Shown: piece after piece, positions 25,570 to 37,432 of the stretch
Layout: the number at the start of each line of letters is the position of its first letter
Numbering within the stretch: position 1 is the first letter of the stretch
DNA from: Loxodes magnus
Lineage: Eukaryota > Ciliophora > Karyorelictea > Loxodida > Loxodidae
Reading direction: 5' to 3'
DNA length: 64,000 bases
NCBI GenBank assembly: GCA_946699065.1
Contig: CAMPDV010000149.1
Location: 62,001 to 126,000, forward strand
Translations under genes and position numbers: made by a program
The notes under the pieces: generated by a model
Database searches by the model: none
What the model was told of the DNA's origin: nothing
Seen by the model: only the letters and a program-made list of their open reading frames with translations

Positions 25570-26130
25570 AAGGAAAGCATAGATTAGAATTTAGCATAGC
25601 ACCTAAGAAATAAGATAATCACAGTAGTCCAACCATTTGAACTAATAACTAAATAAGAGACAACAATAAACAGAAAAAATTCCAATTCATATGAGAAGCC
25701 AAAAAAACAACAGAAATCTATCTTGCATTAGAATTTTCAATTTTTAGTTCAACAAAAATTGGATCGATTTTTGATAAATAGCAGCAGAAGTCTAAAATCT
25801 TCAAGAGAAATAATAAAATTAAAAAAAAAGAGTATTAATTATAAAAGTATTATATCAGTAAAAGATCACATTGAAAAAAAACTTGTGAGCCCTTCAAACC
25901 TTTTGGAATATATTAAAAGATCAAAATAAAAAGCTATTAATAAGATAATACAAGAACTCGAGAATAGAATTAATATAAAAATATAACCTTTAAAAAAATA
26001 TAAAGAATTCAAAAAGAAATATTGATAAAAATTCGTAAGCTAGATATATATCTTTATATAAATGACTAAAGCGAAAGATGGAGTGTAGAATCATGAAGAA
26101 TTTAGAAGAAATTTTTATGATCTATCAGGA
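25570..26130 (+). mobile_element. Decayed coiled-coil ORF
   Basis: Lys/Ile/Asn-rich frame with a coiled-coil character (NKIIQELENRINIKIQPLKK). No domain. Same style as the other left-half blocks. Confidence 0.3.
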
Positions 26131-26139
26131 AAATTTTTA

Positions 26140-27060
26140 ATAAAAAATCAATACTAGATTGAAGTACTAAAAAATCAAAATATTATTTTATTTCTATAGT
26201 TATTATTAATTTACCTTATGTGTTACACGGAAATTTTAAAAAATGTTAAATATTTTTATTATTTTTCTCTTTAAATTATTAACTTTCTTAATTCAATTTT
26301 TGCAATTTTTCTTTTCTCTAAAGATATCATCTTTTTACTTTTTGGGTTTTTCCTATATCAATCCTTCTCTTTTCTTTCTTAAGTTTTTAAGTATTACCTT
26401 TTATCTTTGTTGTTTCTTTTTTATTATTATAAGAAATATAGATGTCAGCCGCAGGGAAGGATAGATAAACTCAAAAGAGAAAAGTCTTACTCACTTGTGG
26501 ATTCTCGCTAGTAGTATGAACTTTTGATTTTCCTGTAAATGACTTAATTACTAGTTCTTATTTGGAGCTTATTCAAGAAAACTGGAGCATTTGATTAAAG
26601 ATTCTAAATAATCTTTAATAAGTAGATCCCCCATCTGATGTGATTCATTGAACGAATAAAATGACAATAAGAAGTATGAGAACATTTTTTTAATATTAAT
26701 ATTAAAATATTGAAAGAGCTGCACGCCATCGAGGTGTTGCATTCTCTATAATCATATTTATTTATTTTAATTTTACGAATTTTTTTATAAGTAGATATTT
26801 AATTTTATTTATTTAAAATTATAATTTCTTTTTGCATCTTTTTTAACATTTTTTCTTATATTTTTGTTTTCAACATTTATTTATTAATTAAAAAAGAATT
26901 ATTATTGGCTTCATAAATTTTTATTCTTACTTTTTAATTTTTAATTCTTATTTATTTTTATTCAAAACTTGTTTATTTTAAAAGTAATATTTTTTTATTC
27001 AATTTTAATTATTTTATAAATTAATAGTTTAAACTTTAAGTATTTTTTAAATTTATATAA
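26140..27060. other. AT-rich spacer upstream of copy C
   Basis: Mostly T-rich. A hydrophobic open stretch at 26243-26464 has the look of AT-rich noise (Phe/Leu/Ile only) and I see no support for a gene. Confidence 0.4.
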
Positions 27061-28683
27061 ATGGTTAAGTTTTGAAAACAAAAGCGTTTCCTTTTTTCTT
27101 GCCTTATCCTAATTGTTTTTACTCTTATTATTTCGTTCATGTTAATGACTAATTTATATTTATGATTTGATGCTAAAGAACAAAAATTTTAGAATAAAAA
27201 TAATTTTAAGAGTTTGTTTAGTATTAAAAATTTGAACCAAACATTTTTCAATTTAAAATCTATTAACATATAAGAAAAAATTTCAAATTTAACTTATTAT
27301 TTTACTGACTTATCTTCAAATAAAAAGACATCATTATAAAATCCTTTAAGAAAACCAAAGAAAAAGAAAAAAAAGACAGATTATGATTTAAACTACTGGA
27401 AAAACTAATCTTTAAGAACTATTTTTAAAAATTTCGATCAAACTTATTTAAGAAAATTAGTATCTTCTCAGTGAAAAAAAGGAATCTAAAAGATTTAGAA
27501 ACCTTCAGAAATTTTGGAAATGTATGACAAAATAAAATAATGTAAGCAACTTGTCTAGAAAAATTTATACAAAAAATATAATTTCCCTACTAAAAGATTT
27601 ATATACTTTTCATCAACACCAAATGTATATGCTATTTTTCTTTTATAGGCTGGGATTCAAGCCAAGATTTGTGGCTTTTAGCCAGTTTTCTTTCTTTAAG
27701 GAAATCCTGAAGAATGAAAAATTCCATTTTATAAAGAAATATATGACAAAATTTTAAGAGAAGGATTTAAAATAGTTTCTTACAATATAACTCTACCATA
27801 ATTTATAAAAAAAGATAACGAAAAATTTATAAGATGGTCTCAAAATATTCGATTATTCATTCCATATTTTTTTAATAAAAGTGATTACATATTTTAGGGA
27901 GATCCAGATATTATTTAGTTTGATTGTTATGAATATTATAAACACAATTACAACTAATATAGATTTTACCATTCCTGATAAGATTTTTATTCAGCCTTCG
28001 ATACTAAATTCACATTTTAAAATTCTATAGTTTTATATAGATTACTCTTTTATTCTTTTTCATACTTTGCCTAGGATTTCGATAAATTTTATTTTGATCA
28101 TGAAGAACTCTTCTAAATGTCTGATGATAAAAAAAAAAAAATTATATATAATTATATGGAAAAGCTATTTAAAACAAAAGATTAATGAATTAATTATGAT
28201 GAATTATTTATATCTAGCAAGGCATAAGAATGATTCCTTTATCAAAATAATCAAACTTGACTTTAATAATTTTATAAAATATATGGAATTAATTCTACTA
28301 AGTTAATGTTCTAAACTTATTAAAGGAAGAAGAAATAAGTGTTCTAAGTTTATGGAATGGCTCGACACCATGTAAAGCATGATTTTTTTTAAAATCTTGA
28401 AAAAATAAATTGAAATGGAATGAAATATATTTATAGTTAAGTTAACTTTTTTCATTTTGGTTTATTAAAAAAGTATTTCTTTAAACATCTTCCTTGAATT
28501 TTGACTGCTAAGTATGGTTGCAATTTTAGAAAAGAATTGTAAAGTATAGCTAACTTCTGAGCTAATAATAATTATAACTTTTCGCATTTTGAGCTTAAGT
28601 AAAAAAGTAATGCTTAGTGAAATGATATTCTGGATTATTTAGAAGGAAGAAAAAAGAAAAGAAAAGTTAAGAATATAAACTAA
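27061..28683 (+). CDS. Type II membrane protein, putative Golgi glycosyltransferase (copy C)
   Basis: Starts MVKFWKQKRFLFSCLIL with a hydrophobic anchor at residues 8-32, a stem with a Lys run (RKPKKKKKK) and the same globular domain as copies A and B (SSTPNVYAIFLLQAG; DYIFQGDPDIIQFD; VYGMARHHVKHDFF). The frame is unbroken through the match to copy A's last residues. From start to the shared FWAN Trp codon it has the same length as copy A. As in copy B, no TGA lies where the stop is expected, and none was found in frame for at least several hundred bases, so the 3' end given is by analogy. Near-identity to copy B is limited to 27568-28661. Confidence 0.65.
27568..28661 (+). repeat. Near-identical tract shared with 13430-14523
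   Basis: Partner of the tract in copy B at an offset of about 14,138 bp in the same orientation. Both edges of high identity fall inside or just at the end of the coding region. Confidence 0.7.
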
Positions 28684-29259
28684 AATATTTAAAACTCTTA
28701 AATTAAAATAAATTTAATCTTTTATAAAATACTAAATTAAAAAAATAAAAATCATAATTATTAAATTCTTTAATATTTTATTTTTGTGAATGTGAATAAA
28801 ATAATGTTTGGTATTGCTTAGAGATTTTTAACTTCATTTACACTATCTCCACTATATATCAGTGAATAAAAAAGCTTTAATTTAATCTTAAATATTTTCA
28901 AACCTTGTCCATTTCTCTTGATTAAGAACTTCTCTTTACCAACATTTTTTTAATTTATTCTTTAGAAATTTACTATTTTTTAAATAAATTTTTTGTAAGG
29001 TTATTTAAAATTAAAGAATTAAATTTAAATTTAAAATAAAAATAAAAAATAAAAAAATTTAAATTAACTTATTAAAAATAAAATAAATAAAAATGATTAT
29101 TTTGTGCCATTCATAAATAGTTATTTAGAATAAATAATTTATTTAAAAAAATTTTATTAAAAAATAAAATAAAATAATTTTTTAATTAAGCGGCGTATAA
29201 AAGCAAACCAACATAGATAAAATAAACCTAAATTTTAATAATAATAATATTGGAAAAGT

Positions 29260-30240
29260 AAAGCTTGTTGATATTTTAAGTATTTCAGCTAATTTTTCAC
29301 TGACTTCCAGAAATATCTGCAGATTGTAAAATGTCTAGAAATTTTTTTAATTTGGTCCCTTTATTTGTTATGCTGGTTGGAAATTTCATTCTCTTTATTA
29401 GCATAGATATGGTCTTATCGTATAGATTTTCCTTATTGCCCTTCAAATTTTTATTTGCATTTATTGAATAAAAATAAAAATAAAAATAAAAATAAGAAAT
29501 TGAATGTTTGACATTTTTGGAGATATTTCAAATTCTTTCCCCCTTTACTTCTAGATTGCAAGAGGCTCAATAAAACAGATTAAAAGTCTCTGCAACTCTT
29601 CTCCTTGTTGTACATATGGTTCTTGTAGTAGTCTTTCGCTTAGACAATGCTTGGCATCTTTTTTCTTTTATATTTTTCCGAATTTGATGCAATATAATAT
29701 TTCCCTCTTTGTTATATGAAATGAAGTCTCAACTTTTGCTCTCCTTCTTTTTCTAGTAGTTTCAGTACTATTATTTGAATTTTTTTTATTTCTAGCATCT
29801 TTTACGCAGAAGCGAGCGAAAGTTACAGTAATACTATCTCTTTGTTTCCCGTTTAGGTTCGGACTTTAGTTTTTTTCCTTTGATAATCATTGTATCATTC
29901 CCTTATAATCTTAGTTCTAATTAACTAGCCAATTTCTGCTAAATTTTCTTCTATTTTTTTATCTTTTCGCTCAGTTCTTTCTATCTCTATTGCTAATTCT
30001 ATGATTTGCTATTCTGGTTTATTTAAATATTTCAGAAGATGTTAATATCTCTTTCTTAGATCATGAATCTTGATTCTATTTCCTCTGCTAATTTCAAGTT
30101 TTTCCAACAATTTATTATTGTCTTTTTTCAGTTTTTTAAACTCTTCCTGGAGATCCAGTACCACTTTTATCAGCTAATCATAGATTATTTACTTATCGTG
30201 GTGAAATTCTAGCCTTCCGAGTGCATAATATTTTTAGCCT
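29260..30240 (-). mobile_element. Coiled-coil ORF, ORF1-like family
   Basis: Encodes LIKVVLDLQEEFKKLKKDNN and downstream RKRYQHLLKYLNKPEQQ and IEIERTERKDKKIEEN, a good coiled coil. The first motif is shared with 16.7 and 31.3 kb. Lower part (29300-29900) is less clear. Confidence 0.5.
29467..29495. repeat. (TAAAAA)n microsatellite
   Basis: About four tandem six-base units of five A and one T. Simple repeat inside the coiled-coil block. Confidence 0.8.
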
Positions 30241-30274
30241 ATTTATTATATATATATATTAAAAAAAATGGAGG

Positions 30275-30900
30275 CTCCTAAGCATTTAAACTGTTCAGCT
30301 TGCTTGGCTTGCAGAACATGCTTTAGCAGGAGGAACCTCTGCTGGAACTAAGGTAACAATCGAGGGAAGAAGAGTAGAACATCTTCATAAGGGTCTGGGA
30401 TGTTAAGTACCCGTAATTGACTATGTCTCCCACTTCTTTGACTATTCTTGAAACCTAGAACGAAAAAACCTTCGATGGCCGAAATTGAAAAAATTTAAGA
30501 AATGTTACTTATAAACTTTTGAACTTTAGAAATATTTAAATCAACTGTGCTATTTATCATATGATTTGAAACTCCTCTAATATCATCTCATCTTACTCCT
30601 ACCTCAGACAGACTTATAAGACATGAATATGACAGGAAGTCAAATTTTTGATTTTAAAACAAAGGAGAAGAGAAGATTTATTAACTTTTAATCTGTGATA
30701 AACCAAAAAAGGTGATATAACATTAATTTACTATGTTATGTTATGCTTTTCTTAGAGATGGGACTCTCGATTCGATGGATGACATTTTTGAAGCCTTTTT
30801 TCTGCCCCAGTTTCTCTAGGATATTGATAACTCGTGTTTTCTTGAAGCTACAAAAATCTTGATTTTGATTTTGATATTTTTAATTATTGTTTTTCTAATT
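30275..30900 (+). CDS. Unrecognised coding-like ORF
   Basis: A GC-richer start (30275-30470) reads as ordinary protein in one frame (TVQLAWLAEHALAGGTSAGT, then EGRRVEHLHKGLGCQ) and remains open past 30750 (DFKTKEKRRFINFQSVINQK; LLCYVMLFLEMGLS). Well-mixed residues suggest real present or past coding. I recognise no family. A portion is shared with 20.12-20.17 kb, so it is part of a repeated sequence. Could be another ORF of the dispersed element. Confidence 0.4.
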
Positions 30901-31179
30901 TATTTTTATTAGATATTTTATTTTCTTGTGTTAATATATTTCTATTTAATCTTCAGTAGTTTTAATTAAATTTTAGTAATTTATGACGTTTTGCAAAAAC
31001 ATTTTTGCATATTACAAAATAATATCTCTTTCTTATTTGCTTTATTTTTCACCTTCCAATTTTTCGATTTGCATCATATTCTTTTTTGATATTTTAATAC
31101 TGTCTGATTTTAAAACATTTTTTGTTTTTCAACTAGTTGCTCCATTTAGCTTTCAATTGCTTTAGTTTTTTTTGCTATA

Positions 31180-31610
31180 AGATTATATGTCTTTTCTTTG
31201 TTACACATTTTTGAAGACATTAAGATCTCGTTCTTGCGATATAAATTTTGATTTTTTTTGCTTTTTGAAGTTATTCGTAAGTTTTAATATATTTTTTCAA
31301 TCTTTTGACTTCTTCCTAGGAGTTTAACACAACTTTAACTTATTAATCGAAAATTAATACTTCTCAGTGGTGAATTCAAATACTTCTTGCTAAAAATATA
31401 CGAAGTCTATTTCAAATTTTGCTTCAGATTTCTAAGTCATAATTTGATGCGTAACCTTCTTGCTGACATTTCCCTTGTTCTAGAGATTCTAGGCTGCCGT
31501 TTTATCCTAAATTTTAAGCGCTGCAATAAAACCCTTCTTATACCCTACTCCATATTTCTATCTAAATGTAAAAAAGTAAAAATAAAGATTAGTTAATTTA
31601 TGATGAAATA
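31180..31610 (-). mobile_element. Coiled-coil core of ORF1-like family
   Basis: Contains VKVVLNSQEEVKRLKKYIKT, matching the cores at 16.7 and 30.2 kb. The rest is AT-rich and unclear. Confidence 0.4.
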
Positions 31611-32400
31611 AAAATTTTAAAACTGTCTTATAATGTTAGATATTAAAGTAAAACTAAAAAAAGGATTAAAATCAAAAAAAAGTTTATAAATAAAAAGAAA
31701 AATAAATTAGTATTTTAATAGCTATGAAGCAAATAAGAAATATATTAAATTGCATTTTTTTTATTTTTAATTTACATTTTTTATTTTTGTTTATAATAGA
31801 ATATTTTCTATTTAAATTTTGATTTTAATACTCATTTTATTTCTATATTTGATTTTTTTAATGATACTTGAAAATAAATTTCTGATTTCTAAAAAATACT
31901 TTTTGCTTTATAAAATAATATTTACAAATATTTTTTGCTGCATAAATTTATCACATTGGTTTTGATCAATATAGTTAGATTAAAAATAATTAGGAATGCT
32001 TATCTCATAAAATTATAATTCCTATACTCTATGTTTAATAAGAAAAATGTTATTAAATCTTATAATTACTAGTTTTTTCTTAATCTTTTTTCCCTCACAG
32101 TTTTAAAATATTTTTAAATTCTTTATTAAGAAAATTTGTAGGTTAGATTTAATTTCTGTTTTAGTTAATATGTAAATAGATTGTTTAGATTTAGTTATTT
32201 GAAGATTAGATTATGAATTGTTAATTTATATAACTATTTTTACCTTTTTAACTTTAAATTTCCATCTAACTATTTTTATGAATTTTCATTGTGCTCAGGT
32301 AGAAGGTTTTTTAATTCTTTTATTTGAAATCTTTAATAATGGAATTATAACTGTAAGAATAAAAATTGACAGTCATTGAAGAGTAAGTAAAACATAGATT
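31610..32400. other. AT-rich spacer at the compartment boundary
   Basis: No gene seen. To the right of this spacer the sequence changes from repeat-like to a regular series of open genes. Confidence 0.4.
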
Positions 32401-32622
32401 TTAAGTACAATTTCCCAAGAAATGCTGGTCTATTATAAAGGATAATTATTAAAATACTGCTAAAATAAAAAAAGAGAAGGTAGAGGAGTTGCTTTCAAAA
32501 GGTAAGCTATTTGATATTTTAAAGTACTTCAAGAGAAACTAATACAGGAAAAGCATCAAAATCCTAAAGAAATAACTAAGCAAATTATTTCTTTTGTACT
32601 TAAATTGATTAAAAATGATTAA

Positions 32623-35600
32623 ATGCTTGAATAGACTCCATTGTCTAATTAAGAAGCTTAAAATGATGCAATTATACTAGAAGATTAAGTTAAAGATAAA
32701 AATTAGAAGGATTATCTACTCTCTAACACAACCAAGGAATAGAAGATTGAGATTAGAGGAAAGAATGAGTAATAGGATAAATAAGAGTAGTCATTAAATA
32801 CTAAAAAATAAAAGAATTATTCTAAAAAGGATAATATTAACTAAAAAGCTCATATAAAAAGCATTGATTTTGACAATCTTGATAAGTAATTAGATAGTTT
32901 GAATAAGCAAGAATAATTCTTTTCTAAACAGTAAAAGTAAATTAAGAAAAAGAAAGAAAAGTTACTGCTACTTAAAAACTAGTTACATAACAACGAAGAA
33001 CCAAACTAGAAAATTACAAATCAACCTTAGACAAATATTATACGACATGTTAAAACTTAGTCTTTAACTATTTAATAACCCTAAAACATTTTTAAAGAAT
33101 ATAAAAATTCTTAAGGTAATTAGGTATTAAGAAAATCATAATTTAAAAAGCAGCAAAGGCATAAAAAATAAGGAGAGAAATATTAATCATCTAATAAAAT
33201 TTATCAAACTTTATTTAAAAAGAATGATAAACTCTAAAAGTCTAATGCATTTTAAACTTAAGAGAACGAAAGTGATACTGAAATAACTACTGAGTTTAAA
33301 AGCACAATGTAGAATTATGATTAAATGTATACTGATAGATAAATTGAATATAACAAGGAAAGTTTAGAAACTTAAACCTAAACATAAGAAGATTATGGTT
33401 TTATAAATGGAAGCAGAGCTGAATATATAAGTGGCTCTAAGAGATCTCTATCTACCGAACCTTAAGAAAATATTTTTAAGCACAAAAGAAACAAATCGCA
33501 GGCCAGCGATAAAATCGTAATAACATCTCCGAGTTTAGAAAATTAAGAAAAATTCTTTCATTGAAGTTCCTAGAAGCCGTTTAATAATTTAAGTCATCAA
33601 AGAAACTTTAGTGGAGACCAAAAGAAGGAAATTGCAGAAATAAATAAAAATATATTAAAGAGGAAAAAAAGTGAAAATGGTCAATAGTAAATGGAGAATA
33701 CTATCCCTTTCCACAATAAAAAGTCGCACTAAAGAATGTAATCTCTCACTTTATCAAACAAGAACTTGCAACCTGTATTGGTAGTTGCTTAAAAGGATGA
33801 AAACGAAAGTCCAAGGAAATCTATAGAAAAGATAGAAAGTGACAGACTTCCTCTATGAACTCCCAGATTATGATCTTAAATGTAATAAGAAGAATTATAA
33901 AATAAATAGCATTTAAAAAGATTAAAAAGCAATTCTAGCTATTAAATAGCTTTATAGAAAAAGCTAAATAGTTCAAGTATTTTATAGAAAAGTATGCTAA
34001 TCACTAAAATTTTTAGAAATAAGGTTCTGGATAAAAATAAAAAATTAAGTAATGAAACAAAAAAGAAGTCTTTCACTAATTGGAAGGAATAATTGCTAAT
34101 CTAGCTTTAATTAAAATAATAAAAGGAGCTAAGATTAAAGGCTTAGGATAAAAGATAAAAGCAATTTGCTAGAAACTCATTGGTTAATAATAAAATTAAT
34201 GCTATTGATGCTTGCGTCAAAATTAAGGCTACATCTAGGTTTTCTGTGTTTCATAATGACAAATTTTGATAGGCAGAAAAATTGAAGTTAGAATAAATAG
34301 AAAGGAAAAAAGAAATAGAACAAAGAGCAAAAATGAAATTTGAAAGAGATATTAAATACTTTAAAAAATACTTCCTCTCTTGTCACAGACCTCTTAGATT
34401 GATAGTCGAGTTTACTGGAGAAATTTTATTTCCATTTACTAAAATTAGAGAGTTATATATAAAGTCTAAGATTATTCAAATGCAAACTAAATAAGGTTGA
34501 AGTTTTGTAAATGATAAATCTTTTTTGCTATACAACATTATCCTTAAAGAAAGTTTCTAATCGTACAATTTCGAAGATAATGAATCGAAAAAGATTTAGG
34601 TAAATAGCAAATTAATGGAGAAACAAGACAAAGTTGGAATTTTACTGAAAATAAAATCATTTAAGGACATTAGAGTAAGATTAAAAAAGATTTAAAGTTT
34701 GGTTAATATTGGAAAAAGTTACTTAGATAAAGATCAGGCTTTAAAGGCAATTCAACTTTTTCAAGATCCTTACTTCTAATCTGTTAAATTTGAAGATTTA
34801 ATAACTGAGCAATAAAACTCTTAGAGAAGTACTTCTTTTACTAGAGAGGCGAAGAGTAATAGTTAGACAAAACGATCTAAATCCGCTAATAAATATAGCA
34901 TTACTAATTTATCATTTGCATAGAATACTGCAAGCAATAGGAACATTTAGAATTAATTTCAATTTAAAGTCAATAACTTTATGCTTAATCTACTAGAGGA
35001 GAAAAAAAAATCTCATCAAAGAGCAAAATCAGTATCTCCTCATGGCTTCAAATAGTATAAAAGGGAATTTTCTCAGCAAAATAAAAATAAAATAGCAGTA
35101 AAAAACAGTTAATCCTCAGAAAGAGAAAAAGAAAATGCTAGTTTGGAATAAATAGGCAATCTTCTATAATAAAGACAGCTTATTATTTATGAAATGATTA
35201 AGATTGGAGGAGTACCTTTCATTAAATTTGTTGATTTTTTAGGGATGAACTATTTCGAAGATTCGGATTAAGTAAAATAAAAATACAACAAAGAAAAAGT
35301 ATTTTAGTATTCTAATTTACAGCAAAAGCTAAATAATAAGTTATAAGGATTCAATCCTTCTAAAAGAGCTTTGCTTAATTTTTTGGAAGGTTAAAAGCTA
35401 TTTAAAACTTAATTATAACAAAAAAAATTACCTTTTAAGCAGAGTGACATTACTTTTCTAAGGATAGTTCTACTTCTACTGAATTAAAACGTAGCTGAAG
35501 ATGATTTGGCAATTCCTTATAAAGTAAACAATATATTGCAGCAAACTAGAATCAAGCATTCATTCTAGAGAAGTAAATCAGTTTAATAAGTAGAAAAGCA

Positions 35601-35838
35601 ACTTTTTGTAGGATAACGAGGAGTATAGGAAAAATGTTTCGTAGCTAATGAAAATAATTTAGGTAATCTGAAAAAATATTTGAAACTCTTATTTAATGAT
35701 AAAATCTTTGCTACTTAGATTCAATGCATATAAAAATTGTCAATGCTTATTTAAGAGATTGCAAAATACTTAGGAATAGGATCTTCAGCAAGCTCAAAGA
35801 GAAAGGTTTAAAATGATAATCACTAAATTTTAATTTGA
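32623..35838 (+). CDS. Large Q/K/S-rich protein, unknown function
   Basis: 1071 codons from ATG to TGA in one frame. TAA/TAG are very frequent as Gln, and several internal TGA codons (for example in HNDKFWQAEKL and TKQGWSFVND) fit Trp. Low-complexity polar N-terminal half. Around residues 560-720 there is a more structured helical region (KKYFLSCHRPLRLIVEFTGE; QALKAIQLFQDPYF), and a C-terminal helical region follows (RALLNFLEGQKLFKTQLQQ; LKKYLKLLFNDKIFATQIQ). No domain recognised. The frame is open further upstream (QEKLIQEKHQNPKEITKQI), and an exon may begin near 32.43 kb (KKEKVEELLSKGKLFDI), so the true start may be earlier. A broken partial copy lies at 20.2-21.65 kb. Confidence 0.75.
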
Positions 35839-36355
35839 ATGCTTTTTTAATTTGCTTTGAACTAATTTTATTTTTATTTCTTTTTTAAAGAATCATTTTA
35901 AAATATATTTTGGTATCTTATTATTTTGCCTTTATTAACAAATCAAAGCAACTATTATTTCTAAGTATAGAGCTTCAGCTTAATTAGGACTGCTATATAG
36001 TTAACAAAATAAAAGTATAACTGGATTAGATTTATGTAATCTATTAGGTATTTGTCTACTATTTTATAAGGTTTATCTTATGAGATTTTTCTATAAAATT
36101 GATCAAAATATTAACTTAAGTCAAACTAATTTACTAAAAAATCAGTATAAAAAAGGTAGAAAAATTAGGTTGATTGTAAGACTTTTTTTTGTATTTTTAT
36201 TCTTCAAAACATGTTTTAAATAAGTCTCAAAACGTTAAATTAGTTAATATTGGCTAATTAAGAAAATAAAGTAGCATATCATTCTAATAAGGAGAAGCAG
36301 AATAGTTAATTATAATAATAAGATGAAAGTTTAATTTTAAAATCCGTTTAATCAA
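35839..36355. other. Intergenic spacer
   Basis: AT-rich spacer between convergent genes. Nothing further identified. Confidence 0.6.
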
Positions 36356-37432
36356 TCAAAGGTCTTCTTTGTGAGCTTTCTTCAAATCTTCTGGAATTCT
36401 ATCTAGGCCTAATTATTCTGGATTTTTAAAGCAAGTTACAAAACTTTGCTTAAGATCGTAGACAACTCCAGGAGTATCGGGTAGTTATACAGTTTATTCT
36501 TCATTATTTAAAACATAATTTTAAACTACTTTGTTGTAGCAGATTTGACTTAAGCATTTTTGCTCACACAATACAACTTAAAGATTTGAAAAGCTTGATT
36601 CTTAGCAGTTACAGGTACTTTAAAAGAGAATAGTATCATACTCTCTCTCAATTTCGTCTTTTTCTAATGAGATATTCCAACATTAGTAAAACTATCTATA
36701 TAATTATGCTCCAAATATCACTTTTTAAGTTTAATTTTCAGGAAAATTTTATAACTTTTTTGATTCAGAATTACTTTCATAAGGTTTATATACTTAATCG
36801 TAGCAAATAAAATCAGCACATTTAGCCCTGCAAAACTAAGTTTCTATTATATTTTCTGAATATCCATCGCATTCCTTTATGCACTCTTTTAGCCTATTCG
36901 ACTTAGTATTCCCTTCAAACTCTTCAGTTGCCTGAAAAATAGATTATCCCTCTTTTCCTTACTACCTTTGCATTTCTCTGAAACTTGGTGGCATTAATTT
37001 TCATTCAAGTTCTTAATATAAAACACCATATTCATTAAGGCTAATTCAATCCCAAATGCACTTTTGCTGCTAAAGCAAACGATTAAATCCTTCTGTTATT
37101 CAAACACTTCCTTCTTTAGGAACATCGAACTACTTTTGCTTAAAATCAACAACATATTCAGAATAAATCTGATTCATGCATTAGTTAGAAAAACAATTAG
37201 ACCAGCATATATGCTAATGAATGATTCTTTCATCACTTCCTGTAAACTCAAACTCTTTGCAATACTTCTAGCAATCCTCTATTATTTTAAGAACTCTTTA
37301 GGTTATTAAGTCTTAGAGTATCTAGGCTTCTTATCTATTTGGATCTGACAACTCTGGATTATCAGCTTCTTGAGAAATTTATGAACTTACTAAGGGTAGG
37401 ATTAAAAGAGTTGCTAGTATAAATACCTTCAT
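36356..37432 (-). CDS. Secreted Cys-rich repeat protein with C-terminal KEDL
   Basis: 358 residues. An N-terminal signal peptide (MKVFILATLLILPLVSSQ) is followed by three similar modules, each with a C-x3-C-x4-C cluster: CWSNCFSNQC, CRAKCADFIC and CEQKCLSQIC, each preceded by another Cys pair. The protein ends KKAHKEDL followed by TGA. KEDL is a close variant of the KDEL/HDEL ER-retrieval signal, which suggests an ER-resident lumenal protein. The signal at the very end also supports TGA as the real terminator. Internal TGA codons (for example SVWITEG, LEWKLMPP) read as Trp and lie far from the end. No family recognised; probably ciliate-specific. Confidence 0.85.

Noticed and set aside
1-32300. 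Complete retroelement with reverse transcriptase
   Set aside because: Only coiled-coil and zinc-knuckle blocks were found; no convincing polymerase or integrase motif was noticed on either strand.
37064-37309. 81-aa plus-strand ORF
   Set aside because: Antisense to the Cys-rich KEDL protein, which has a signal peptide, modules and a clear stop.
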